Shown here in pieces: positions 20,301-31,100 of a stretch of DNA of 64,000 nucleotides. A program made the translations under genes and the position numbers. Position 1 is the first letter of the stretch. Every line of letters starts with the position of its first letter. The notes under the pieces were generated by a model. The model did not search any database and was not told the DNA's origin. It saw only the letters and a list, made by a program, of their open reading frames with translations. Source of the DNA: Zopfochytrium polystomum (Eukaryota > Chytridiomycota > Chytridiomycetes > Chytridiales > Chytridiaceae); the NCBI GenBank assembly GCA_025765615.1, contig JAIVFJ010000010.1, forward strand, positions 62,001 to 126,000, written 5' to 3'.

Positions 20301-22709
20301 TCACTTTTGATCCAATTGCTACGAGCTGTAATTTTTTGAACCAAGCGCAAATTGGTTGTTAAGTCCGGAGCACCCGATATACGGCAGGCGGGAGTAAAGG
20401 AAACATCAAAGGATCGTACCTTAACGACAACTTTTACTTCAGCGCCAATCAACTGTTTTGAAAGCTTTGCAAGTTTGACTTCCAGCGCTTCCATGGACAG
20501 CGTGTCCGACACCCTGTCGGTGAAAAGAACGATGGCGTGGACCAGCTCTCGCTGCAAATGCCGCTCGCGAGCCAAGTTTTTGGTGATCGAAGTGTCGCTC
20601 TTCAAGGGAGAGCGGGTGCCTTGATCCGCACCTTGGTCGGTGCCATTACCGCGAGGTTTCCCCCCCGCGCGGAGCTGAAACTCCTCCTCTTTTTGCTTCT
20701 CTGCGACAGCGGCTTCGAGGGCATCATTTTCAACCGACCGCAACCACTCCTCCTGAATCTTTAGGACCCGCTCGACCACAGCTGTGACGAGGTCAACGAG
20801 ATCGCCGCCTCCAGCGACGGGATCAGCAACGGGACCCTTCCTCCACGGAACTGCGGACGGCTCGTCATCGGCAGCACGTGCGGATCTTGCGTAGCTCAGC
20901 CTCCGCGCTTCCCTTTCAAAGCAGGCAACGTCACACGAGGGGGCGACTTCGACCGCGCCGTCGGGGGCGATACGTACTGCGTCGACCTGGCCGATGCCGA
21001 GCCCCCGCATGAGCGTCACAATGGAAGGCATCACAAGGGCCTCGAGGCTCCGCTGACGAACATCTTTCGAGCGTAGCGACAATGCAATAGTCATCCGCAC
21101 TTCCGTTGTGAGGTGCGGGACGTGGTAGGACCCATTGGAGCGAGCAAAGAGGACCGCCCGGCGAAGCGAGTCTTCGTCGATGCTACCGTAAAAGAGCGAG
21201 CTGCCAGCAATCGTGCGGAGTGTAATGGTCGGGAAATCGCGTCGGTTGACCGGCAGGTCCTCATCTTGGACTTTGGCGACCTCTTGCCACGGCTTTGGGC
21301 GCTTCGCCTCGGTGAGAGCGGCTTGCTGAGACAACAACTGAGCAGTCCGACGGCTCTCGGCGTTCAGAAATTCGCCGAGGCCCTGACCTGCCTTTGACGG
21401 CGCATGCGTTATAACGAGAAGGGGCAGGCACAAGCTGCCGTCGTGGAGAACGAACTGCCGACCAGTCGGCCAGAACCGACTGTCGGCCTCCGTGAGTGCC
21501 GTGTTTGCGAGGTGGCCAATTTCGTCTTCGCGAATGACCCGGCAGCGACCTAAGAGAGTCACAATAACGAGCATCTGCTGATGGTCGCGAGGGCTTCTCG
21601 GATCAATCTCTCCATAATGCTGCGGGCCGTACCACTCGGACACATCGAAATCGGGTGACACGTAAACGCCATTGCCAAGGCGAGCGCCGAAATGCGGTGA
21701 AACTATCTCGCCCGTCTCGTCAATGATATCTCCTGCAGCAACAAGGCCTGTATCGATAATAGATGCCAGGGCTGCGCGCGTCGGAGTCGCATGGAAAGCT
21801 AGCGTTGGTGCCATGATGATTGGTGGATCAGGCGGTTGGTGCTTCTTAGCCCTGTTCTGCAACTGCCTGGGGGCGTCCGGGTTCAAAAATACCCTTACGG
21901 GCGGTGCCGCTAACGAGCTGCGCTGTTGAATACTGTCATCGGGAGTGAGGGTCCATCAACTGAGCGTGGCGCTCCATAAAGCGTTCAAGGAGATTCCGCC
22001 GCAAAATCGGTTGAGCGTGCACAAGAAAGCGGCCCGCCTTGCTGACGCCTCGCTCGGCAAACTTTTGGGCAGCGGCAACGAGGTCAGACACTCTGAGCGA
22101 TGCCAGTCTGGACCGGGTGCCTTGTGTTAAAGGTTCTGGGTTACTTTCAGCGAGGGCCGTTGCGGATGGAAACAACGGAATGCGGACGTCGAGGAGTGGC
22201 TGCTTCGAGTTTGGAATTTCGGCCTCAGCGGTGCTCCGAAAGTGATCGAACGCCATTGAGTAAATTGAGTCCACTGCGGGGCTACCAGTCGGAATAGACT
22301 CGATGTGCGCCTGCATTGCCGAGGAGAGGCTTCTTACTTCTCCTGGTCGAAGTGGCACGAAAGTTGAACTTGACTGGACCACGTCCACGGTAACAAGGCG
22401 GAGCCGTCCTTCAGGGTAAGTGGAAGGAAAGCGAACGACAACGACAACGGGAGCTCGCGTCGACAGCTCACTGTCTGCTGAATCTGGCGGTGGAACGTGG
22501 AACTCAACATCGAGGGCGTCCTCGTCTGCTGGGATCGTCGTCCTTGTCGTCGCGGCAACGGATCCGCTGGATCGACTACTTGCTAGAACAACCGCTCCCG
22601 CACTCCAGACGGCTGCGGCAGTGTCGATCTCTTCGTTCAGAACCTGCAGGAGCTGCTCCTTGGCGCGCGTCTCTTTTTGATAGGCATCCGTTGTGGCCAT
22701 GTCGCCCAC
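17312..22709 (-). CDS. Large multidomain protein: RWD-like, PARP-like ADP-ribosyltransferase, possible VWA segment
   Basis: Four exons (22709-21961, 21866-20420, 20325-20218, 20155-17312) with phases that all agree give 1,715 residues. Residues 1 to about 170 look like an RWD domain (VVVVRFPSTYPEGRLRL, then a long C-terminal helix). Exon 2 opens with an ADP-ribosyltransferase-like fold: LAFHATP, then GARLGNGVYVSPDF and WYGPQHYGE, ending RQFVLHDGSLCLPLLVITHA. This is the His ... Tyr ... core order of PARP catalytic domains. A later strand-helix segment (VHAIVLFTDRVS, AEVKVVVKLVAIG, VALETW) resembles part of a VWA domain and becomes continuous only after splicing. The rest is helical and unassigned. 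The C-terminus has a Cys/His cluster (HHCCFTKC, RHMKHYF) that may bind metal. Fungal PARPs fused to ubiquitin-conjugating-like folds are known; this exact architecture I do not recognise. The first intron uses a GTTGAT donor and is the weakest junction. Confidence 0.7.
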
Positions 22710-23425
22710 TGCACTCGCAGGACGGATGGATGTGTTAAATATAATCAGAGATGATAGATGGGGTGGCTAAGCCACAAATGATTCGCTGCAAGGGATCTGC
22801 GCAGCCACCCACTGGGGCAAATCATCGTTTCTCTCTCCGTTGCTGTGATACTAATACTAGAAACGAGGGATTTCACGCGGGAGTGAAATCTCAGCTGAGT
22901 ATTCGTTGCAGGTGGTGCAAACTGACATCGCCTCGGCGCTGGGATGGCTGCCTGGTGCTCTCTCGGCCTCTCACAGGGCTGCAATAAGTAATGAAAATTG
23001 GTCGCGTTGAGACGCCGACAAGCGCAGCGCTGCGCTGGGGACTGCCACAGACAACTACCTGTTTTTGTATGCTGAACCAGGAAGGAAGGTGGGGATCGCC
23101 CGCTCCTTCCGGGTTAACTTGGTCTTTGGCTTTTTCTGCTGAATTGGGCTGAGTTCCGCTCTCGCTCTCGGCCTGTCTATTGGTCTCTGCCTGTCTCTCT
23201 CTGTCTGGGCCGCTCTGTCTGTCTGGCTGTCTAACAACACTCGAACAACAACACAGTCGAGAGCTGATTGGGTGTTTTTATCCATTACATTCATTCATTC
23301 AGTCAAACTTTGAATTGATTTCTTCAATATTATTATCAGTTCAGCAAAGACAGACAGACAGACAGACAGGCGGACAGACAGACAGACAGACAGACACAAG
23401 GCACCTCACCCCACCAACCACAAGC
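22710..23425. other. Divergent upstream region between the RWD/ART gene and the ABCG gene
   Basis: About 715 bp separating two genes read outward. It carries imperfect TCTG repeats (about 23160-23230) and CAGA repeats (23346-23398). No TATA box is obvious. Confidence 0.55.
23160..23398. repeat. Tetranucleotide repeats TCTG and CAGA in inverted arrangement
   Basis: TCTG-rich units at about 23174-23230 and (CAGA)n at 23346-23398 are reverse complements of each other across roughly 115 bp. Together they could fold into an imperfect hairpin. The CAGA run ends 28 bp before the ABCG start codon, so it probably lies in the 5' UTR. Confidence 0.85.
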
Positions 23426-26400
23426 ATGTCGGCATCGTCCTCCTCCTCCTCCTCGTCCTCCTTCTTCTCTTCCTCCTCCGCTACATCATCGAGGCCGGCC
23501 ACCTCCTCCACCACCACCACCTCCTCGTCCTCCTCGTCCTCCTCCTCCTCCTCCTCGGCTCCCTCTCCCGCCTCCGCCGACCCAGAAGACCCGTTCACGC
23601 TGTACGGTCCGCCCGTAGCAGGCCAGCCGTGGATCATCCCAAACGCCTCCCAGATCACCCCGCTCCCCAGCGGCCAACCCGGCTTTGGCTGCCTCGTCTC
23701 GCCGCTCCTGCCCGTCGGCTCTGCCCTGTACGATTGGATCGACGTGAAAACCGCGTCCGACGCCTGCCCGCAGGGCTTCTTTTGCCCCTACTTTAACCTG
23801 TCCAACCCGGACACCGTGCCCGTCGCCTGCCCCGCAACGGTCGAATGCGCCTTGCAGAGGCTCTATGGGAACCTTTGTTTGGTGAGGAGTCGCCGTGGTC
23901 GTCGTGGTCGTCGTGGTCGTCGCGCCGGCCTTTCTGTATATCACGTTCGCACTTATCGCTCGCGTCCCAGCCCCAGGGCCGATATGAGCCGATTCCTTGT
24001 CGAGGCGGTTTCTACTGTCCCGACTACAGGACGATCACGCCGTGGTACGCCGTTTCCTTCATTTTTCGACGCGTTCGTACGCATGAGCGTTGTGAACTGG
24101 AACATTAACAAAACTTGACTCCCTTCCTACAAATGGATGTCATTGGTCACATCAAGCCCAGAGGGTTACTTCTGGTCAGTTGGTCTCAAAACGCTGTTCT
24201 TGTTGCGCTTCGCACAGCCCGTGTGTCGTTCTTACTGACTAATACTCTTTCACCCCATCCAGCCCAACGGGCACGTCCACGCCGCGGCCTTGCCAGTTCC
24301 TCAGCAGCTGTCCCGCGGGAACGACCGTAGAAGCCCACTTTGGCCTGCTCGCCTGCATGGCAGCCGTTGACGCCCTCTTTGCCGCCCTCCTCGTCGCCAG
24401 CCGGCTCGCCGAGCTCCGCCGCTGGAACCAACCATGGACGCTCCTGCTCCCCGCAGTCATCCGCCCCTGGTTCCCCATACCACCGCGCGCGCCGTCGCCC
24501 TTTGGCGCCATGGCCACGGGGACAACGACACTGATGACGCCGGCGCCGCCGACCCCGCCGCCGGCCGGAGAGGAGGGTCCCGACTCGCACGAGCTGCAGA
24601 GGGGCAAGGCCCCCGTCGCGATCGCGGTCACGCCGGTGGTCGCCGAAACCTCGGTCCTGGTCGCCGGGTTCCGCCGCGGGTTCGACGGCATCGACAACCT
24701 GACTATGAACTTTGAGTTCTCGGACTTGGGGCTGACGTTGCCGTCGGGGAAGACGGTGCTCAAGGGCGTGAACGGACAGGTGAAAGCGGGGACGATGACC
24801 GCGATTATGGGACCGTCGGGCGCCGGAAGTGAGTACGATGGTGTTTCTCTTTATGTTCTCTTCCTTTTTTTTCTTCTGAGACCTACCTGCCTTACGTCAA
24901 CTACACCTTCAGAAACTACGTTTATGAGTGTCCTCATGGGCAAAGTGAAGCGCACAGGAGGCGAGTTGAAAATCAACGGGGGTGGTGGCTGAGATGGAAA
25001 TGTTTCGGAAAATCATCGGTTACGTGCCACAAGAAGACGTCATGCTGCGAGAGTTGACAGTCCGCGAAAACATCGAGTACGCCGCACGCGTACGACTACC
25101 AAGCACCTGGACCGACGATCAAATAAACGATCACATCGACAACGTCCTCGCGTCGCTCAAGTAGGCGTGGGATAGTTTGTTTTTCTCTTTCAGCGCACTG
25201 AGCTCATTTGTTTCCGTCTCCTTCCACAAAAACGTGCCCCCTCCACCCATCAAACAAAAAAAATAAACATTTAAGTCTCAAGTCCGTCGCCCACTCCCAA
25301 ATAGGCGACGAACTCACCCGCGGTATCTCCGGCGGGCAGCGCAAGCGCGTCAACATCGGGCTCGAGCTGGCTGCGGTGCCCCTCGCCATCTTCCTGGACG
25401 AGCCGACCTCGGGGCTGGACGCGACGGCCGCGCTGGACGTTGCACAGAACCTGCGGGCGATCGCGCGACTGGGGCTGACGGTGGTCTCGGTCATCCACCA
25501 GCCGCGCGTCGAGATCTTTGAGACGTTCGACGAGGTGCTGATGATCGCTCCGGGCGGCCGCACCGCGTACATGGGGCCTGTCGCGTCGGCGAAACCGTAT
25601 TTTGAGGCGCTGGGGTTTGCGTTTGCCGCCGCGTCGAACCCGGCGGACGTGCTGATGGACATACTGATGGGGAAGGGTGTCGCGCGTGCGGCAAACGGCG
25701 GCGCCGTCGCGGCCACTGCCGCCGCCGCCGACGGTGCCGGTGGCAGCGGTGAGTACGGGTCTGCGTCGGCTCCGCCGCCCCATCTCATGGGGCCTGACGA
25801 AATCGTCGCCCAGTGGGAGCGGCGTGGGCTCGCGACTGTCGCAGAGTTGCGCAAGGCGACCGACGGCAGACGGGCCGCCGTGGAGGCGACCGCCGGGGCT
25901 GCTCTCTTTCTGCACGCGGGAGGCCAGCCCTCTGTGAGCCAGCAGCCACGGGTCTCTTTTGACGGCGACGGTGACGGCGGCAGCGGCGGCAGCGACGCAG
26001 CAAGCCAAACACCCACCGAGCACGTGGCTGGCCCAGCGCAGGCGGCAGCGGCCGCAACGGCCGGAGGACCTCTCGTAGAATCGCTGAAGCGGATTTCCAA
26101 CCTGCGCGGCGCCAGTTTCTGGCGACAGGTGCTCCTCGCCCACAACCGGTCGGTTTTGCAGCAGCAGCGCTTCATGGGCGCCTTCTGGCTGGAGCTCTTT
26201 GTCGCGCTTTTCGCTGGATTCGTGATGGGAATTGCCAGTACCGGCGGGGAGAACTACAAGGGCGTCCTTAATGGACCTATGGCCATCTTGTCTGCCGCGG
26301 CAACCGACTGGAATGTCGGCCTTTGTGAGTTTTGGTCATAGTTCATACTCTTCTGCTCTCAACCAAGTCCCTAACGCCCGCATTTTGCAAATCTTGCAAA

Positions 26401-27372
26401 CCCTCCCCCTTAGTCGGTTTACTCATTGGCATTGCCGTCGCGCTCGCCGCAGCACCCCCAGCCGTTAAAGTGTTTGGAGAAGAAAAGGCCGTTTATTTCC
26501 GAGAGGCAGCCTCTGGCCATAGCCGCCTAGCATACTACCTGGTATTGTGCCGCACTGCCCCTTCCGGCGGCCAAAGCTAACCAGCGGTCACCGAAAAAAC
26601 CCTGCAAAATTGTGTCGAACAGGGCAAAACCTTTTCATCCATGTACCGCATCGTCCTCGCTTCAGGGCACTTTGCAGCCGTCTTTTACGTTCTCGCTCGC
26701 CCAACTCTTCCCGTCGGAATGCAGTTTGCCCTCATCTTTCTAAACTTTTTCGTCGTCTAGTAAGCGAAAATTTCTTTCATTTGAGCTCCTTTGCAAAACG
26801 ACTCGCCAAAACTCTAAATCTTCACTTACAAAAAACACAACAACCTCCGCCCTCCCGCCTTTCCCAAACCCCCTTCACCCAGCGGCGTCTCCATCATCAC
26901 ATCCATGCTCGTTCAACGCAGCGACGCGCCGCTGCTCGCCGTCATCGTGGGTCTCGTGCTCGCCGTCTTTTGCGGGTACGGCCCGTCGATGGACGCCACG
27001 ACCAGCGTGCTGTTTGGCATCAGCGGCAACCGGTGGGCCGCCGAGGCGCAGTTCGGGCTGTGGGTCGATTACTACGCCGACGTATACGATATCCAGTTTT
27101 CCGCGTCGGTGTATGGGTGAGGGGTGGGGTTGGGGGGCGGTGAATCAGTGGGCTTTCATTTTTACTTTTCTTACTATGCACAAGAAGTTTCTAACGCTAA
27201 TTCGCACTGACCCCGACACAAAACACCCCCAAACCTATCTTTTGCTTCTCCAAACAGCTACGTCCTCCACCAGACGACGCGCAACGTGCTCGCGCTGGTC
27301 GCGCTGGGTGTCGTGTACAGGATTGTCGGATTTGTGCTGATGGTCTCGCTGAACCGGGCGCAGCAGCGGTGA
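23426..27372 (+). CDS. ABCG-subfamily half-transporter with N-terminal Cys-rich domain (one-base frameshift as sequenced)
   Basis: Ten exons: 23426-23881, 23971-24044, 24157-24174, 24263-24828, 24913-25160, 25276-26324, 26414-26541, 26623-26759, 26883-27116 and 27258-27372; about 1,007 residues. A Ser-rich start precedes a Cys-rich domain of repeated CPxGxxCP type (GGFYCPDY, CPEGYFCPTGTS, CQFLSSCPAGTT), as in plant ABCG24/28-like proteins. One helix (LACMAAVDALFAALL) comes next. The nucleotide-binding domain has Walker A GPSGAGKTT (across an intron), GYVPQEDVML, signature RGISGGQRKRVNIG, Walker B AIFLDEP and the switch His in VIHQP. A six-helix membrane domain ends at ALVALGVVYRIVG. Half-transporters dimerise and move lipids or hydrophobic compounds. 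Within exon 5 a run of five G (about 24978-24982) puts the reading out of frame. Removing one G restores KING...VAEM and also makes the downstream splice phase correct, so it is a sequencing error or a recent mutation. Confidence 0.85.
24157..24174 (+). other. 18-nt microexon in the ABCG gene
   Basis: This exon lies between an AAG acceptor and a GTCAGT donor, both matching phase 2. It supplies PEGYF and the flanking half-codons, turning ...ITP + PTGTS into CPEGYFCPTGTS, the expected Cys-rich motif. Skipping it keeps the frame but loses one repeat of the motif. Confidence 0.7.
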
Positions 27373-28043
27373 CAGCTCAGCAGCCGCCCACATCGCGAGG
27401 TGCCGAGTCTCGCACCAAAGTTTTTGTGCCCTCTCTCTCCCGGGCAACTGCTGCCTCTTTTTTTCCTTCGGATTTTATCTTTCCCGGTTCAACGTGGTTT
27501 TTCGGGTGTGCTTACACTTTGACCCATTGTTGAAGCCGTCTGACCCCTTTAATTCTTGTGCATCCCTCGCCATCTGTTCACATCTGCCCAACTGCATTCT
27601 GGAACTCTCTTTTAACGTCCCTCTTCGTTCCAAACAAAAAAAAAAAAAAAAAAAAGAAACAGAAAAAGTTCTTGTCGCACGGCTTAGACTCCTATTTTTA
27701 TTCAGAGCAGACCAAATACGAAGGCTTAGAATCATGGAGAGACACAAACATGAATTGCTAGATGAAAATATAGGGGAAAACGAAAGGTAGATGTGCGAGT
27801 GATAAGGGAGAGGGGGCTTGAAAGGCGGGATAGAATAGAAAAAAGGACGCTTTTGAACATAATCAGACCCTGCAAGAAAGAATCAAAACAAGGAAAGTGG
27901 AACACCAGAGCCAGAAGCAAAAAGTAACGGGGAGAAGGAAATCGAGAGTGAACATGTAATCAGGGGTGGTTGAATCGAGCGGTTCGGCGATGAAGGGAGA
28001 AACCTCCCGACACCAGCAGTTTCAATTAGGTTGTGAGGCAGAT

Positions 28044-28083
<40 letters not shown>

Positions 28084-28167
28084 TGAGAAACGTCGAGTAA
28101 GAAGTTGTTCCAAAAAATATGATCGAGGAGAGCAAGAGCATGTTGATCGAGGCTACTGCTGGACGCT
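27373..28167. other. Convergent 3' region with long A tracts
   Basis: 3' flanks of the ABCG gene (+) and the zinc-cluster gene (-). A tracts lie at about 27637-27655 and 28045-28080 (36 A). On the minus strand the latter is a T tract about 90 bp past the regulator's stop. No gene is supported. Confidence 0.6.
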
Positions 28168-31100
28168 CTATTGCTCCTTTCTGACTTTCCGCCGACCGCC
28201 AGCGCTACTCGGGCCGCCTCCACCTCCAGAGGCATTGCTTGCGCCAATGTTACTTGGGCCTCCCATCTCGGAGTTTACTCCGAATGAGCCAGTTCCCCCG
28301 CCAGCTCCAGCTCCCATAGACATACCCAGTTCTTGCCAGATACTGTAATCCACAAGTGGATTGAGCAGGTCCGAAAACACAGAGTCTGAGAAGAATGGAG
28401 GTTGGGGTCCGGCATTAGGTAAGCTGCCGATCAGGCCGCCCGGGGAGAATAGTCCAAAGGGGCCTCCCAAGCCAGCCCCACTTCCTGATGCATATTGAGA
28501 TGGAGATACGGATCGGGTGGGAGGGCGGTGAGCAGCGTTCGAACTGGTGGGATGGCTCTGGAAGTGGTGCAGATTCGACCCAGTGGATGCCTCCAAATCC
28601 TGCTGTGCAGTCGTATCATTGCGGCGCTGCTGTTGGAACACTGGTTGAGGTTGCCCACTATTCGCGCTAAGCTGTCCTTGCTGGGCACGGCCAGTGAGTT
28701 CCATTAGTCCTGAAGCGCGAGCGTTCGCAGCCATCTGGTTTACATGAACGGCAGCTAAAGTGGCGCGAGCGGCCGCTTGCAGCTTCCGTGCAATTTCACC
28801 TCCATCTGCCGGGTCTCCGCCATTGCCTTCTTGGCTGCGTCCACCTGCGCCGAGGTCTGCGGCGATGGGAGATCCTGACTCTTCCCCATCTTCCGCGAAT
28901 CCTTCATTTTCTTCGGTCATGTGATTGGTTGAGTCGGCACTGTTCACCGGGATTGGTTCTTCCTTCACGTTCTCCTCCATGACTTCCGGCTCCCCGTCAG
29001 CTGCTCCCCAGCCAGTGACTCCTTCCATCGCGATCCCGTTGCTCTTGAGGACTTCCCCAACAAGCTGCCCGTAGTAACTCGCGAAAAGGCTCGTGTCTCT
29101 CAACTGCTCGAAGGCACCCAGACTTCGCCTGAGGTCGGAGCCCCCGATCAGAGTGGCAGCGGACACAACCATAGCCTCAGGTGTCGACGATGCATCATTG
29201 CTCGATTCCTGTTGCTGCTGGTGAAGGTGGTGCTTGCTGGCAATAACCATATCCAGGAACAGAGTTGTCGCAGTCAGTGCAGCGTACACTATGAGTGGAA
29301 TAACAAACTCGAACGGCTCTGCGATTCTCCCATTTAAATTTGCATTCGAAACTGTGGCATTAGACGGTAGTGCCTGCAGAATGCGGGAAATTTCTTCGGC
29401 GTTCAAATGGCAGGTTCGATCGAAACGGCCAATGTCCAGACGATGCAGCAAAACAGTGGCTGTGTGGAACATGGTGATGAGATGGTGGTGGAAGCTCCAT
29501 CGGGTACCAGGACACTTGTCCGGAGTGTCTGGAGGTCGTGCGAGCTCAGGTGGTAACGTTGCGTACCAAGCCGCAAGGTCCGCAGTCAGCTCATTGACTA
29601 CTTGCTTTGGGTCTGGAACGGGTGCAGGGCGAACCGACTTGTATCGCTGCCAATGTGGTCGTGCTGGCCGACCTGGTCTGTTGACATAGTTTGCAATACG
29701 CCCTAGTATTTCAACTAGCCCAACATGGTGCTGCAAATTTATCAGCTCAGGGGTATTTCCGGAAGGGAAAGGTGTGTCCCATTCTGTGAAGAAAGCGCGA
29801 GTAAGCAGAAGCGAGAATCAATGCATCTAGATTCTAACCTTCGTCCACAATTGCCATTGGTCGGCCCTCAACCACACTCGTATACCTATCAAGAATATAC
29901 AGGCAGAACCAAGTTGTTCGCATTGTTTGGCGCAGAGAGGTATCCAGCTGGGGGTGCTGCAGATTGTCCAAATTCCTGTGCATTCCCAATTCGACGGCTT
30001 GTCTGTGGGCAATACCAATGTAATGGTAACTGCTAGCGTTTATGTTGGTGCCTTGGCCAACCATGCAAAGAAGCAGCAGAGCTTGAACGTTGTTGATGTG
30101 CGGCCAATCGAACTGCCGACCCAGCAAGATGCGGGCCCGTTCGAAGAATGCATTGTGAAGATCAGCCGGGTTTGTCACACCCCATCGAGTCAAATTTCGA
30201 CACTGTTGCGAGACAACTGCACATATACTATTCAACAAAAGCGCGAAATGCTGCTCCGCAAGGTTAAAAAATACGGGTGAAGCGAAAAAGCCTTGAATAT
30301 TTTACCTCGGTTCGTTTTTCATTCATTTGCTTCGTGAAGCTAGACCTATTGATCATAGGGAAAAGTGGGTGGACGCTATCAAAGTAAAGCTCGACAAGAT
30401 GCTCCACAAGCGCTGGAGAGCACGGAGGCGAATCCACGACGACCGGTAGGAGCTCCATTGCCATTGCCTCTCCTTCGTCTTCATAAAATTCGTCGCTTTC
30501 ATCATCGCTTCGATTTGTGTCGTCACCCATGGCCGCCCCATTAGTGAGTAACCCTCGGCCAAAACTACTGCTTGATCCGGCATCGTCGCCAACGCCCCTC
30601 AGACGTTTCTTTCCTGTCTGTGGAGGCATTATAGTACGTCGTCTCCTCCGACTAATGCGTCTACGACCCGAAATGGGAGGAGACGATGCTTCAAAGCTTA
30701 AAGAAATGCTCATGATTCCGCTCGAAAAACGAGGAGACATTCGCCATGCCTCGGAGGTTGTCGTCGACGTCGATCCGTAAAACAGGATTGTGTCCGAAGA
30801 CAAGTCTTCCACAATGGTGATTTCACCGTCCTCGCTATGGAGCTGATGCGCAACAAATTCCGAGTCGTCCTGCGAGGTGCTCGATGCCACCGTTTTATCT
30901 GTCGTCGCCACTGCGTTTTCATTCCTTTCGGGATCGATGCTGTCCGATTCTGACGAGCGATTCGAAACACTGGCAGAACTCCCTCGCCTTTCCTGCTGCA
31001 CCGGCGGAGAGTTCGAGCCCTGTTCAACTATTTCTGTAATCCTTTTGCGCGCTGGAACTCGAATTCCACGCCGCATCTTTCGCTGTAGTGAAAGAGCAAT

